Under the pieces are notes generated by a model. It did not search any database. It was not told the DNA's origin and worked only from the letters and a program-made list of their open reading frames with translations. Shown piece after piece: positions 38,401-51,824 of a stretch of 64,000 bases of DNA. Positions within the stretch are counted from its first letter, which is position 1. Each line of letters begins with the position of its first letter. The position numbers and the translations under genes are program-made. Origin of the DNA: Daphnia carinata (Eukaryota; Arthropoda; Branchiopoda; Diplostraca; Daphniidae); assembly GCF_022539665.2 (NCBI RefSeq), contig NC_081334.1, forward strand, positions 5,550,424 to 5,614,423, in the 5' to 3' direction.

Positions 38401-41400
38401 GAGGTTGGCTTTTGTATATCCTCAATGGCAACCCGCTGCTGCTCACTCAGAACTTTTTTTTTTTTCTCGTTGATTTCCTCCTCTTTTTATCGACACACCG
38501 TTTGGCAGACCACAACAGTTAACCGAGAAAAGATGCTCTTCTTTTTTTCTTTTCATACGATAGTCGTCAAAAAAACAAACAAAAAAACGTTGCGTGTTGG
38601 CGGCAAAAACCATCTGGGTTCCAACCTTTTTTCTCTTTTTAACACTTGACAAACGGGCAGCCGCGCAAATGACTTTCAAACACCAGACGCACGTGAGGTG
38701 AAATGGGACTGTGGGTTATTGCTTGCGCCGGTCCTCAAACAAACAAACAAACAAAAAAAAACTCATAAGCAGCAAAATAAAGAAGAAGAAGAAGAAAAAA
38801 AAAGGTCCATTAACGAAGTCTAAAAGATCCATTTTGACAACGGGTAGAGAGAGAGAGAAAAAAGAATAGAAAAGAGCAATTCCTAGGTGATGCTAAGGTG
38901 GGGTTGTCAAAAAGCCGCGGGAGTCGAAGCTCCGTCCGTTACTCTTTCTGGCTAGCTTGCATGTTTCACGCCAACGGAATGAACATCTCAAGGACATATA
39001 TCTGTCTACTTGTTGTGTGTGTGTGTGTGTGTGTGTGTGTACCTTGTTCTAATGCAAAGATCGTCATTTTTATTTATCGTCACGTGCTTCTTTGATTTAA
39101 ATAAACGAAACGAGCAGACAGCGCCGTCTTTCATCCTCTCTCCTGTTTGCAAATAATTAATAAGGGAACGCAAGTTTTGCGGGAAGATAAAAAAAAAAAA
39201 AAAAAACGAAATCTCAGGTTGTTGGTGCACATCTTTTTCAATCATGGCTTTAACTAGCGAACGCGCGTGATTTTTGTTTTGTTTTCTAAAAAGGATATTT
39301 CGAAAAAAAAAAAAAAAAAAGAATCCCGGAAAGACAAAGCAACGTTAGTCGTTCATTCATTCTGACAAGAGAAAATCCACGTGAATTGCATTTGTCCGAT
39401 TTTTCCTAGCATTCCTCCATTTTCGGGGCGAGTTGTTTTCATTTGATTTCGCCACCCGAGAAGGAAGAAGAACGCGGATGAGAAGCCCAACGCGCGTCTA
39501 CCAGCGGCCTTGAAAACGGTCACTCACGCGGGCAGCGCGCGCGCACACACACACGGGGTACGCACAAAGGATAAAAACCCAATGCATGAACATATTAAAG
39601 AAGCGAGGAAAAAAAACAAAAAAAAACAAAAAAAGCAAAGCAAAGCAAAGGCGAAATTGAACCCGGGCTAATCGCATCGTCATCAATTCGAAAATGAATT
39701 TTTGCGTGCATTCAAATAATTAGGCTTAAAAAACAAAACCTTAATGATTTCTTCGTATCAACTTTTTTCTTGGGGGGGGATTTAAGAAGGCGGTTTTTTT
39801 TATCGCTCGAAGGTTGATTGATTCTTTAAAAGAAAAAAAAAAAGTAATAATAATTTGGATAAAATTCAGAATTTCGGTTGAGCTGTTCAAATGTCGGCTT
39901 CACGCATCGATCGTCCCTCCCGTTTTTCGGGTACTACTAGCCACGACATTGACGCCATTCGGGAAAATAAGAGGAATCACGTTAGAAAACGCAAAAAAAA
40001 AAAAGAAAAGAAATAGCCTGCTCGTCTGACGTCAATGCCTCCCACCGTGAACTGCAATTGAGGTGGAAGGGCGGGAGCAATTCTGATGCCCGTCTGACGT
40101 CACCGCAACAATTTACGTGGCCCTGCAAATATCGATCGTCTTGCTTTCCCTTTTTCTTGTCCGTCTGTTCGCAAACCATCACCACCATCTTTAACCCCTC
40201 CGTCCTGATTGAAACTTTATAAGCCCCTTCTTCTCATTTCTTCTTTTTTTTTTTTTTCTAGACGAGATTGGCGGTTTTTTTAAACGGACCTGCGGGACCG
40301 AGACTCTGCATGCGACCCAATGCAGCGTGACTGAACTTCTTTCTCGCGTTTCGCGCACGCTCTCGTGCCACTTTAAAAAAAAAAAAAAAAAAGGCAAAAG
40401 AGAGAAAGTTAACCCCGAAAGGTAACCTTCTTCCAAACGTCAATTTTCGGCAAGGCACACACAAGAAAAAAAAAAAAAAAAAAAGGGCGGATCATTTTTG
40501 ATTGCACGCCAAACGCATCGGTTCTCCCTTCTCTCATTTTTTTCCCCCTTCTAAATAAATTTAAAAAAAAACAAGAAGAAACTTAATCAACTATTTTTTT
40601 TTTTTTGGTTGGAAAAATTGCGTGTGCAGGTGTCGGCGGATGTGTCAGAGATCACGATGGGCACACACACAGACCGAAAAAGAAAAAAAAAATGAAGGGA
40701 AGGAAACTTTCACGCAGGCAAATTACAGGAAGACGCACGAGCCGAGAGAAAGTGAGACGCGTCTTCGTTATATCCGGTGAGAGTTTACCGAGCAGAACAC
40801 AAAGAATAATTTTTTCCTTTCATTTTCATGTTCTCTAATTTATTTGATTTGTTTTTTGATCTGCTATTTCACGTTCACTTCGAATGCGAGTTAAATGCTG
40901 TCTCCATCATTCTTTGTTCCCCTTCCCGCTTCCTATCGCCTAATCGATGGCTTTATCCGATTCCGGGGCTAAGGAGATTCCGGTAGGGACCGAACGGGGT
41001 GGAAAACAACAAGTGATAAGCTTCACACAATCGCTTATTCACTTCAATCTATATTTCTATTCTCTTCTTCTTCTTCTTCTTTTTTTTTTTTTTTATCAAG
41101 ATAATGCAAAGAGAAATAAAGAGGAACGAATGAATGTCATCGGGTGCTCAAGAGGGATAAGAGAACATTAGTTTCTCGTTCTTTTTGGTGAAACGATCTC
41201 ATCAAAAGACAAAAGAGCTGATAATGAACTTAAGTCGCATCTTGAGAAAGAAAGAAATGCGTCGCGACGCTGCCATTCAACGATGCGCAACCATTTGATA
41301 TTGTTTCCGTTCATGCTCCGGGGTCTATTCCCGTGTAACGGGAAACGGAAGAAAACGTTGTTGTCGAAAGTCATTTTTTTTTTCTTTAATAAACAATTCT

Positions 41401-44400
41401 TTTTCACCCCTCTTCCCCCCCCCCCCCTTCTAACAATTTAACGAAAACCAATAACAGACCTAAACATTTCCTGAACCCGGCCGAAAGAAACTATCCCTCC
41501 CCCCCTCTTTCTTCTATAACCAGCTGGAAATATGGTGTGAACAAATCAATAAGAAGAAATAAAAATATATATATATATATATAAACAGAAAGGAAGAAGC
41601 CAAAGAGAGCGAAGAAAAACATTAATGTCCTCCCTTCTATCGGAAGGGGGGGGGGAGAATAGATGTTCTTCTTCTTCTTCTTCTGGTGTTCTCATGTATG
41701 GACAACAAGTTGACTTGCTACTGCTGGTTACTCTCTAAACATTGGAGGGGGGGAAAGGAAACGACCTTGGAAGGAGGGCGCTCGCCGAGCCGCTGCCTGT
41801 TTTCGTAACGAAAGGGAGAACGTTTTGTTATTGTGCTACATCTTCTCCCCAAGACCTTTTTCTTTTCTTTTTTTTTTTACACCACTTGATGAAGGAGCTC
41901 GTAGAAAAATATGGACAGGCGGGGGTAAACTAGCGAAAGAAAAAAAAAGAGGGGACTGAAAAAGAACGTTCAAGAGAAAGAACGTGGGAAAAAAAAAAGA
42001 GACAACCGGCAAACAGGTTGACGGTTTAGTATAAAGGGCTTTTTCCTCCTTTTTTTCCGGGGGGTGGGGGACGTTCATCCGACATATAACCCCCCCCCCC
42101 CTCTTCTCCGACAAGGCGAAAAAAAAAAACAAACAGGAAACTCGTAGGAGAGGACAATCCCCCCCCCCCCCCCTCCTCAAAAAATATATATGAGCTGATA
42201 TTTTGGTAAGGTGTTAAAAAAAAAAAAAAAAAAAAAAAGATTTTCATTGGGAATCAAAAATAAAAAAAGGAAAGCAAAACAAAAAGAAAAAAAAAATGAA
42301 ATAGCAAAAGAGAACCAAACATTTACCGTAAAGAGAACGTTGCTGATGGACAGAGAAGCGTTCGTAAGAGAAGAGCGGCTGCGGGATGCATCGCTGGCCG
42401 GGACCACCACCACCACCACCGTTACTGCAGTGACTCGAAGAAGAGGAGGAGGAGAAGGAAGAAGAAGAAGGAAGAAGAAGAGGAGGAAGAAGAAGAAGAA
42501 GAAGAGGTGATTGGCGATGGACTTTGGCTATCGACCAGGTCGTCCTCGTTGCCATAAACACCACCTTATTTTAACACACACAAAAATGAACCCCCAAAAA
42601 AAAAAAATTTCGTTTTTTTTTTCTCTTTTAGAATTGAAATGTCCATGTTGTTAAAAACTAATGAAAAATCAAATGAAATAAGAGAAAATGCCTAATGTCA
42701 ACACCTATTCGCAACTGAGAAAGGGCCGGTTACGATCTTTTTGTTTGGTAAGTGTCAACTTGTTTTTGTTCATTAATGTGCTACGAATGGAAAATGGACG
42801 TCTTTTTTACCTGATGATTGGAGACGCGATTTGAGTTCGTCGTTGCTGGTGTGGCCGCTGCTGCTATCTACGTCCGAGACGCCGCTGTCTGCCGGCGATG
42901 GAGGTAACGATCCTGCATGTGAATGTGTCACGGGTTTCGCAGTAGAACCAACAACAAAAGACACACACGCCACGAGTAGGAAAAGAACAAAAAAGAAACG
43001 ACGTCAGTTAATGTTGTTGTCTAACCAAAAGTCTAAACAAAATGAAATTGGTCCAGCCAAAAAAACAACAAAAAAAAAAAAAAATGAGGAAGGTATTTGA
43101 AAAAAACACACACACACACACACACATTAAACTTGGCAAGTTGCGCCGGCTATTTCCTGTCAATTTCCCTAGAGTCAACAAAAAAAAAGAGAGGAAAGAA
43201 GAGGAAATAAAAAAAAAAAAAAAAAAGAAAAAAAGGAGGGGGATACAGACATAGTATAACTCATCATTGCTCAGCTGGCCCATGAATCACCTTCCGCCCG
43301 TTTCTCTTTCATACCGCACAAGTTCCAAAAGAGAGAGGAGAGCTAGTAGGTGGGCTATAGTTGGGAGGAGAGAATTTGTCAGAACAAACAAACTTTTCTT
43401 TTTATACAGCGCGCCCCCTGTGTGTGTGTGTGTGTGTGTACGTCCGTATGTGAGTGTGTTTGTGTCTAATTTCGGACGGGCAAAGTGACTTGCCACTCGT
43501 TCCTTCCTTTCCATACGAGAAGTGGTGCGAGTTAAAGAGAGAAACATATTTAAAAAAAAAAAAAAAACAAAAAAAAAAAAGGATGAAACTGAGAATGTGA
43601 TTGACTAGGGGCGGTGACCTCTTGTTTGTCAAAGACCTCACGTGTGACCGACAACAACCCCGGCCCTTCTTCCCTCCCACTACGTCATGTGTAACATCAA
43701 AGAGCAGCCCCAAAAATAGGCGATGGACGGGGGTCAGTTGATATCATCACGTCCCACCCCTTCCTCAAGCTCCAGGGGTGGCCAATTAGTCGAGTAAAGC
43801 GACGCTTTCCTTCCCCCTTCGTAGGTGGGCCAACAGTCAGTTTGTCATTTCCATCACTCTTATCTCTCTCTCTCTCTCTCTCGCTCTCTCTCGCTCTCCA
43901 GCTCGTGCCAACACACATCCAAACCCACTCACATTCTATTTCTTTCTCCAACTTCGATCATCGAGCAGAACAAAGAAACAAAACGGAAACGAAAACGGAA
44001 CAAGAACAAAACGAATCAATCAACATGTTACCGGGTTTGACGTGCGGATGATGGCCCGGCACTAACGACGGATGGCGAAGAATCTGCTGTTGCTGGTGGA
44101 GGTTTAGGTGGTGGTGGAGGTGGTGGTAGGCAGCTTGTTGAGGGTCGGAAGGTCCTGCCGGACGCAAAGCTGGATGACCCGGTTGAAGGATGCTGTGCAG
44201 ATTGACCAGACCCAAAACGGCACTTGCGCTACTGCTGCTGCTGCTGCTGCTGCTGTTGTTGCTAGCCGTCGCGTTATTGTTATTGCTGGCCAAGCCAGAA
44301 GCGCCCGGTTGTTGGCTAAGGATGCCCCGCAGCAAAGTCCTGGGAGGTTCCGTCGCGACGGGCGACGTCGTCGCAGACGATGTGGGAGGTTGTTGTTGTT

Positions 44401-45774
44401 GCTGTTGAAGCGAATGAAGTTGGCGCCCAACGGTGGACGATTGAACGCCGCCACCGGCCGTCGTCGTCGGCGTGCCCGTCTCCGTGTTGTAGCCGTTATT
44501 GCGGCTCGCTTGCAACACCAATCGTCCCGCCGATCCAGCAACACCGTGACGGCCGCCATCCACCGCCGTATCAACTACAAATGTACCAGAGGGAAAAAAC
44601 AAAAACAAAAACAAAATAAATACATAAATTAAATACGGTCGTTCATGAATCACGTTTAGGGCATTCTTTGCATGCCAAGCTATCGATACACTAGAAAAAG
44701 AAAAAAAGATCTCACTGGCTTCCAGTCACTCTTATCTGGCAAAAGAGATGTGTGTTTATGGATATAATTAACTGGTGTGCCTTGTTGGAGAGGGCAACTC
44801 ACACACGCACCTCCACATGTGACGTGTGAGTATATTTATTTAATAGCCTCGTAAATCACAATCGTCAAAAATGTTTTTTCTTTTCTTTTTGAGATTTCAT
44901 TTTCGTTCTAAAATATGTCCAAAAAAAACAAACAAACAGAAGACATGAACATTCTTCATTTTTTTTTTTTTTTTTTGGATCAGAAAAAAGAAACAAACTG
45001 TTTTCTAATTTCTATTTCCGTCCATGCGTCAGTCCTTCGGCTTCACGCTAAACTTTTGCGTTTGCCGTCACTCGTTCTTCAATAGCACATAGTGTTATAA
45101 ACCGTACAATTATCGACCCATTCTTTAAAAAAAAAAAAAAAAAAAAAAATACGAAAGAAGAAGCCATTGAGTGTTGTTTTTTTTGTCTTTTTGTCTTTTT
45201 AGGGAAGGTGAAGGCCAATCAAATAGAATTTTGCTGCTGGCCAGACAGACTAAGAAAAAAAACGTGGACGAGCCATGCGTTCGAAAGATTTGAACTTTCT
45301 GTCACGTTGCTGTGCCCCGTTTTTTTTGTTTTCCCGATTGAGTCATCGGGTATAAAAAAAAAAAAAAAACCAAACAAAAGAACGAAGGGATAAATAGAAG
45401 AAAGAGAAATCCCCATTAGAAGAAGACGCAGTGGGAAAAAAAAAAAGGAAAAATGAATGGCAAATGACCATGGACGATGAGCCAATACGAAACAAAAAGT
45501 GGTACTTCATTTTTATGATCACGTTTCAATGTCTGGTTTTTGCGTGGTCGTTGTGGCACACTTTCACTCTTCGACATTCCCGAAAGGCACCACCGCACAC
45601 AACAAAAAAAAAGAGAGAGAGAGAGAGAGAGAAAAAAAAATATGCACGGCCAAGCGAAATCGTGAGCCGTTCAAAGTCCTTGGCCTCAATCGGTCTCAAC
45701 TCCCATGTCTGCGTGTATTCCATTGATTACACATTCACGGCGTATACAACCCAAATCGTCCGTATCGAAAACAT

Positions 45775-45807
<33 letters not shown>

Positions 45808-46211
45808 CGAACATAGCGAACGCGGTTTGATTAAGAACACACAAAAATGATGAGGTGCAAGGAGCGCGTGGGTCCCGCATCTCGAGCTCCTCAAGTATCG
45901 AGTTTATCGAAAGGAAAAACTTGGAAAGATTCGACCCCGATTTCGACGCTCGTACACATGTCAACGCTATCGTTTCCAAAAACACCTTTTTTTTTTTTGT
46001 TTAAATGTGCCGTTTTTTCGTTTCTACTATGCACAGCGTATAGACAAATAGGCTTACAGTCTCTCTCTTCTATCCAAATGCATACAGGTACCAGTATATC
46101 ACTAATTCGGTTGGCAGAGATGAAAGACCTTTTTCCATCTCTCTCAATTTCAGGTCAATTCAGTCCAAATTTAAAAAAACAAAACAAAACACTTTTCCTC
46201 GTCCTCAAAAA

Positions 46212-46245
<34 letters not shown>

Positions 46246-49200
46246 AGGTTACAACAAGAGAACAAGAGTTCCTTGCTGGATCGAGTCCACACGTCGTATT
46301 ACCGAGGCACTTGAATTACCAATAAAAAACAAAATGGCGTCATCAAACACGTCCAGGGGTGGGATAAGGACCCTCCCCGCGTCCCACTAGTGGCAAACAT
46401 TATAACATAACGGTCGTTTAGACGAGCGCAGAGGAGGTGGTGGAAGGACGAAGGGCTACTGGCAATCGTGCCGTAGACGTATGGTGCATGAATTTCAGGA
46501 GCAAGTAGCTCAAGCAAAAAAAACAGGGGGGAGGTGGCAAGTAGGTTAGCAGGACAAGAGAAAGTGAGTATGACAACAAACAGACAAGAAGAGAGAGAGT
46601 GAGCGTATGCAATTTACGATGGAAATGGTGTCTGCCCACTACATTGACGACCTTGTACTTTTTTGTTCCTTCATTTCTCTTTTTCTTATTTCGCGACCTC
46701 TTTTTTTTACTATTATTTATTTTTTTTTTTGCGAAAAAAACAAAACAAAACAAAAGAAAAGAAATAAAAGAAACAAAAGTTTCGCACCTCCGCCCTGTGG
46801 TGTCCGACCAAGGCTACCGTAAAACATTAGTACCGAATTTTGAAAAAGAGAATGCGGGAATAAAAACATTGAAACTTCAAGATTTCCCTACCGAATAACA
46901 CACACACACACACGTTTTTTGAAAACAAAAAAAAATAAAAAATGTATCAGTTAAAAAATTAAACGGATAAAAGAAAGAAAGAAAAAGAACCGCAACCCCG
47001 ACCTAAATGAGATTCAGGTCTCCAGTCTGTTCGCAACCCACCTGTGTGCACGCACCAGTACACACAGCAATTCACGTTTAAAAAAAAAAAATAAATATAT
47101 ATATTTCCTTTTCTTTGTTGTCTACCAACTTTCCCTTTCTTTCCGTCCAGTTTGTTGTTTTTTTTTTTACTTCTTTCAACTTACATGGTCCCACTTTTTT
47201 TTTTTATTTGGTTATTCTTTGCCTTTTATGTGTGTGTGTGTGTACGTGCGTGTGTAGGGCATTCGATTCAGTCAATCCGCGCCATCGATCCTGCGCTTGA
47301 CGTCATGACACAAAGCTCATCAATGACGCGATCCATTTGCGCAGAACCGAATCTTCTCTCTTTTTTTTTTTTTCCCCCTTCTCCAACGTCTGTCCGTCAA
47401 GGAACAAGAACACTTCGGCGTGCAATAGCCGTTGCTATAGAGACTGTGGCTGTTGCTCTCGCCCCCTTTTCTTTTTTCAAAACGTCAATCCAACGTCAAA
47501 GACAGGGATAATCAAGTTGTTTTCTTCTCTTTTTATTTGTGTTCCACGTCAGTTTGAAAATGGCGCATTTGTTACGAAGTTCCTTCCTTTTCTTTCGCAA
47601 AAACTGTACTCGGTTAGAGAGCATCAATTGTATCGACAAGACACAAGGATCGGCGCATTATCAAATACATTTTTCAAATAAAAGTGGCGAAAAAGACGCA
47701 ACATTTTCGAATCTGCACGAGACTTGAGGAAAAAAAATAAAATAGAAGCGAATGGAAGAGAGAGAGAGAGGGAGAGACGTTGTCAAATAGCGCGATCGAT
47801 TGAGCTTTAGATGAAACGGAGATATAAAAGGGACGTTGGGTCCCGTTGCGCGTCGTCAATGACGTACATGCTGCCCGTTGCCTGCGTTCGATTCTTTTTT
47901 TGTGTGCGTGTTCTTTTTTACACACGGCTACTGCATTAGAGACCTTTACGGAGACGGTGCGGAAGAGCCGGAAGCAAAAAAAAATAAAATAAATGGAACC
48001 CTTTGTGTCTGTTCTATTTCAATTTTTTTTTTTTTTTTTTTTTTTTTAAGAAATAAAGAAATGAAATAGAAAAAAAGAAAAAAAAAAAAGAAATTCCACG
48101 ATGAGATTGAAACTCCCCACGTGTGTTGCCATCGGGCGGGAGTGTGCAATCATTGAACTGGAAGTTTCAGACACAACAAGAAAAGGATGTCACTATTTTA
48201 TTTTTTTTTTTTTTTTTTTTCTTCCTCCCGATCTTTTATTTCCGTGGAATCAGTCACCCAAAATCAATAGGCAAGCGATGATGAAAGTTTGTTGTTGAGA
48301 TCTTCATCATCTCCCCGTTTTCCCTTAAAAAAAAAAACTAGCGCAAACCTTCAAGGATGGCAGAAGACAGACGCGGAAAAACATTGAGACTAGACGTCAA
48401 AAAAAAAAAAGGGGGGGGGGGGGCCCAAGAGAAGACGGGAAGTTAATTGAAAAATCAAAAGATTCTTTCGTCTGTGCCCAAACTGGTGCCACTTTTTTGT
48501 TTTTTTTGTCCTCCTCTTCAACAGAAACAGGCGAAATAATAATAAAAAGAAAAAAAAAAAAAAAAAAAGGGCGAGAGAAAGGGATACATGTGACGGAACT
48601 ATTGGGGATTGGATGGCCAGTAATGCCTATGCAGGTTAAAGGCAGGCGAGAAAGTAAAGGTTGAAGGGTGGTCTGAGGGTGGGACGAGGAGTTGCGGATG
48701 ACGCGCGACCAAGACGCCCGTTTGCCTCCCAATGACGCAAGCAAAAAGCTTCGATCAATGGCCCTTCCATGAACATCGGCCTGCCTTGATGTATTTTGCG
48801 TCTCCTTGGCAAAAAGAGGGGGGACACTTGCACACGCAGACGTCATTGTCAATTCTAAAAGCGTGCACTTTAGAAACCACCTCACTTTTTGTAAGAAGCA
48901 GAAAGAAAAAGAGAGGGGGAGAAATTCCATCCATGTGAAATTCATTAACGATTCATTGGCCTTGCCCCGCCATGTTTCTTTACGAAATACATTGAGGCAA
49001 CAGTTTGCTTCACACACACACACACACACACACAAAAAATAAAATAAAACGCTCTCCTATCCTCGAACAAATGCAAAGAGAAAGAAGCAAACGATTCAAA
49101 TGCCAGTTAATGCCTCAATAGAAATTGAAATAGACGTTTCGACAATGTCGCTTTCGTTGCATCCGCATTTGCCGGGGCAAACAGTTTCTACATGTCATCA

Positions 49201-50296
49201 TCCGTCCTTTCCAAGTAAAGAATGAATTTAGAAAAAAAAAATAAAAACAAAACAAAAACAAAACAAAAATACATAAATAATCAATTGGCAGTTTTTCCTC
49301 GTGCCATCCATCATGGACGATCACGGCCCTCTCGTCCTACGTTCGTTCAACCTTTTCACGCAAGTCGACGTTGGGTTTGGAAAACAACACGGACCATATC
49401 TTTGTGTGTGTGTTTTTCATACGGTAAGAACCGAAAAAAAGAAATCAAAAGGGAATTCAGGACATGCGGGGCAGCGAAAATATAAAAAGGCGACCGTCAT
49501 GGAACCGTGACTTGGCACCCAATCGTTTTTTTTTGTTTTGTTTTTGTTTTCCCCCCTTTATCCTCTTCTTCTTCCTTCCGTCCTACATTTCTCAATTTTT
49601 CTGTTCTCTATTTCAACACAACAGTTTGTCGCCGTGTATGTGTGCATTAAAAAAAAAAGGAAGAAGAAGAAAATAGAGAAATTTAATTTGCCTAAACGTA
49701 TGTAAAAATCGGCCTCTGTCGGGCTAAGTTGTCAAAACGCCATTATCGCTGAATAGAAGAACAAAATCCAAACAAAACGAAAAATGTAGGTCACAACCTC
49801 TCACTCTCTCTCCGTGTGCAAAACGACAACCATACATATGCATCCATGTAGAGAGAGCGTAGAGAGAGAGAGAGAGAGAGAGAGAGCGTTAACGGGAAAA
49901 AAAGGGAAATCTCTATGTGTCGGCGAACGTCTGTCCTTTTATAGTAAAAGGCCCTCCTCTATCGGTGGCCCCCTTTTTTTTTTATGATATTCTTCTTCTT
50001 CTTCCTTCACGACAGGAAATTTTTTTTTTTTTTTTAACTAGGCCAACAGTGTGTGTGTGTGTGTTTCGATTCCATCATAGTATAACCACTTTACTATGAC
50101 TACCGCTGTAACTGTTCTTTTTTTTTTCTGTTGATTTCGAAAAAATCCGGCGCGCCATCTTTTGAAAGTGAAAGCTGTGGCACGAAATCACGCAACGTCT
50201 AAACGAAAGAAAAAAAAAAAGGGGGGGATACGCACATGTGAGAGGAAGGAAGAAGTTGTACAAGTCAATCCCAATTGACTACGAGATTGGCCAACC

Positions 50297-50327
<31 letters not shown>

Positions 50328-50357
50328 GGGCAGGGTCTCCCCTCTCTTTCCTTTTTG

Positions 50358-50403
<46 letters not shown>

Positions 50404-51420
50404 ACAAAAATGTACAACCCAAATGGGAGGTCCGCCCTCTTCCTTCTGAACCATTCCAACCGACAACCCACTCTCCGCGTGTCCTATTTTACACGCACAC
50501 GAATTGTGCGTGTGGAAACGAACGAGAAAAAAAAAGAAAAGAAACAAAATTAGAGGGGGGAAGAGAAGGATTTCACTTTCCCAGACAAGAGGCGGGTCAC
50601 GACCAAACGATGGCGAAATGTGTGTCCGACACGATACGGACACGAACGCCATAAAGAACAGCACCCACCTCCTATCTCTCTCTCTCTCTCTCCCCCCCCC
50701 CCCTTAAAAAAAAAAAAACAAACGCGGGGACTCTCCAAAATAAGAAAAAACAAAAAAGGAAAGGGATACGATGAAGGAAATGTGTGTGACCCAGAAAACC
50801 AAACAAAAAAACAAAAAAAAAAAAAAAAAAAAAAAAAAAGAAATAACAATGAAAATCATTTATCGAGTTTGTTTTGCTGTTCTCCCACGCGCGTCGTAGA
50901 GATGAACAGAAAAAAAAAAAAAAAAAAAGTAAGTGTTGACAGCCACTTACGATATCGTTTCATGAGCGATTTTTTGTAAGCCTTCGGATTAGCCAATCCC
51001 AAATCCATGGGATTCTGATGAGAATCGTCGGAATCTTCCTCAACGTCCGAGCCTAAACAGCATTCGTCCTCGTCCTCGTCTTCATCGTCGTCCTCGTCGT
51101 CGTAGCCGAGAAGCGAGCGACGTCGCTGACGTTGACGTCGCATCATCAAGAGATCGTGAGCGTCGCGGCAGTGGCCATCGACGGCCGTTGGTTGCTCCTC
51201 GTCGTCTTCGTTGTTGTTGTAGTCGTCGGCCGGCGCGTCCTCGTCGTCGTTGCTCTTGTTCTTGTTGCGCCTCTGCTGCCGATGGAAGCGATGCTGCATG
51301 CGATAATGACGTCGCGAACGATCGCGATCCTTGCCATTCAATCCGTCCGCTTCGTCCTGTTCGGCGGCCGTCATCGAGTCCTGTTGCGCCGCCAAGTCGG
51401 CCGCGTGTTGCTGCTGCCGC

Positions 51421-51458
<38 letters not shown>

Positions 51459-51824
51459 GTGATGGTGATGTTCCAGCAGCCACTGGCGCTGGCGCTCCAT
51501 GGCCATCAGCTGACGATGATAGGCCACGTAACCCAAATCGGACAGGGCGCGGAAATCGGAAGTCGGCGAGCGCGGGGGGGACGGCGGGCCGGCCAGGCTG
51601 ACGACCAGGCCCGACGATCTGTCACCGACGCGATGATGAAGGTCCGCCTCTTTGACATCCATCCGTCCGTCAGAGCGACGGCCGTCGTTGGCCGAATGAA
51701 ATTCTCCTACTTCCTCCTCATCGTCGGCTTCACTTCGACGCCTCGAATTGCAGCTCAAGTCCAACGGCAAATCGTTTTCAATCACGGGCTCGGCCGGAGC
51801 CGCCAACAAACTCGTGTTCCTCAT
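35408..51824 (-). CDS. Eip74EF: Ecdysone-induced ETS transcription factor E74 (Eip74EF)
   Basis: Six minus-strand coding exons (51824-50951, 44574-44032, 42912-42811, 36633-36013, 35899-35704, 35516-35408) total 2445 nt, 814 aa, in phase. The C-terminal ETS domain (about residues 715-800) contains [48 protein letters not shown] and the E74-specific tail [16 protein letters not shown], so E74 rather than another ETS class is secure. Exon 3 carries the E74 signature [18 protein letters not shown]. Exon 1 has LPLDLSC near residue 20, a poly-Gln/His tract and a long acidic stretch (activation-type). Exons 2 and 4 have further Gln, Ser and His runs. E74 is an early ecdysone-response gene controlling moulting. 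The start ATG directly follows a long A run with no nearby acceptor; other promoters (E74A/B) are not resolved. Confidence 0.95.
36494..36550 (-). repeat. CAG/CAA repeat encoding poly-Gln in E74 exon 4
   Basis: About nineteen codons of mostly glutamine with one histidine, in a mix of CAG and CAA on the coding (minus) strand. The mixed codons suggest a protein-level tract and not a pure slippage array. Confidence 0.85.
39012..39040. repeat. (TG)n microsatellite
   Basis: About fourteen uninterrupted TG units within E74 intron 3. Confidence 0.9.
42437..42506. repeat. (GAA/GAG)n purine array
   Basis: Purine-only triplet array on plus, so pyrimidine-only on the transcribed E74 strand. It is preceded at 42407-42420 by a CAC repeat. 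In the E74 direction it reads as poly-Ser/Leu but lies between exons and has no splice support as coding sequence. Confidence 0.8.
42913..44031 (-). other. E74 intron 2 (about 1.1 kb)
   Basis: Simple-repeat-rich intron: CA tract near 43108-43126, poly-A near 43209-43225, GT tract near 43420-43439 and TC tract near 43863-43897. No exon seen. Confidence 0.7.
46215..46243. repeat. 29-nt poly-A run
   Basis: One of the longest mononucleotide runs in the window, within E74 intron 1. A T run of similar length is at 45777-45805. Confidence 0.9.
50362..50399. repeat. (TC)n microsatellite
   Basis: Nineteen uninterrupted TC units close to the E74 exon 1 donor. On the E74 strand it is (GA)n, the GAGA-type sequence bound in arthropods by GAGA-factor proteins; function here is untested. 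Confidence 0.9.
51407..51470 (-). repeat. Poly-Gln/poly-His coding repeat in E74 exon 1
   Basis: On the coding strand four histidine codons are followed by about thirteen glutamine codons, an arginine and more glutamine. It probably varies in length between individuals. Confidence 0.85.

Larger units (their letters stand above)
36634..42810 (-). other. E74 intron 3 (about 6.2 kb)
   Basis: Intron between the [13 protein letters not shown] exon and the poly-Gln exon. It is packed with mononucleotide and dinucleotide runs; poly-C runs occur at about 38083-38093, 42091-42100 and 42160-42173. A GAA-type array sits at 42437-42506. No extra exon is supported. Confidence 0.7.
44575..50950 (-). other. 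E74 intron 1 (about 6.4 kb)
   Basis: Follows the large first coding exon. Long A or T runs (45777-45805 T; 46215-46243 A) and a TC array at 50362-50399 are the prominent features. Such a long first intron is a likely site for regulatory elements or an internal promoter, but none is identifiable by eye. Confidence 0.65.

Noticed and set aside
42244-42564. Minus-strand Ser/Leu-rich frame between E74 exons
   Set aside because: It is the translation of a GAA/GAG array, lies inside intron 3, and the flanking exons already join in phase without it.
44108-44632. Plus frame with alanine and arginine runs opposite E74 exon 2
   Set aside because: It is antisense of the Ser/Gln-rich E74 exon, which is fixed by phase with exons 1 and 3.
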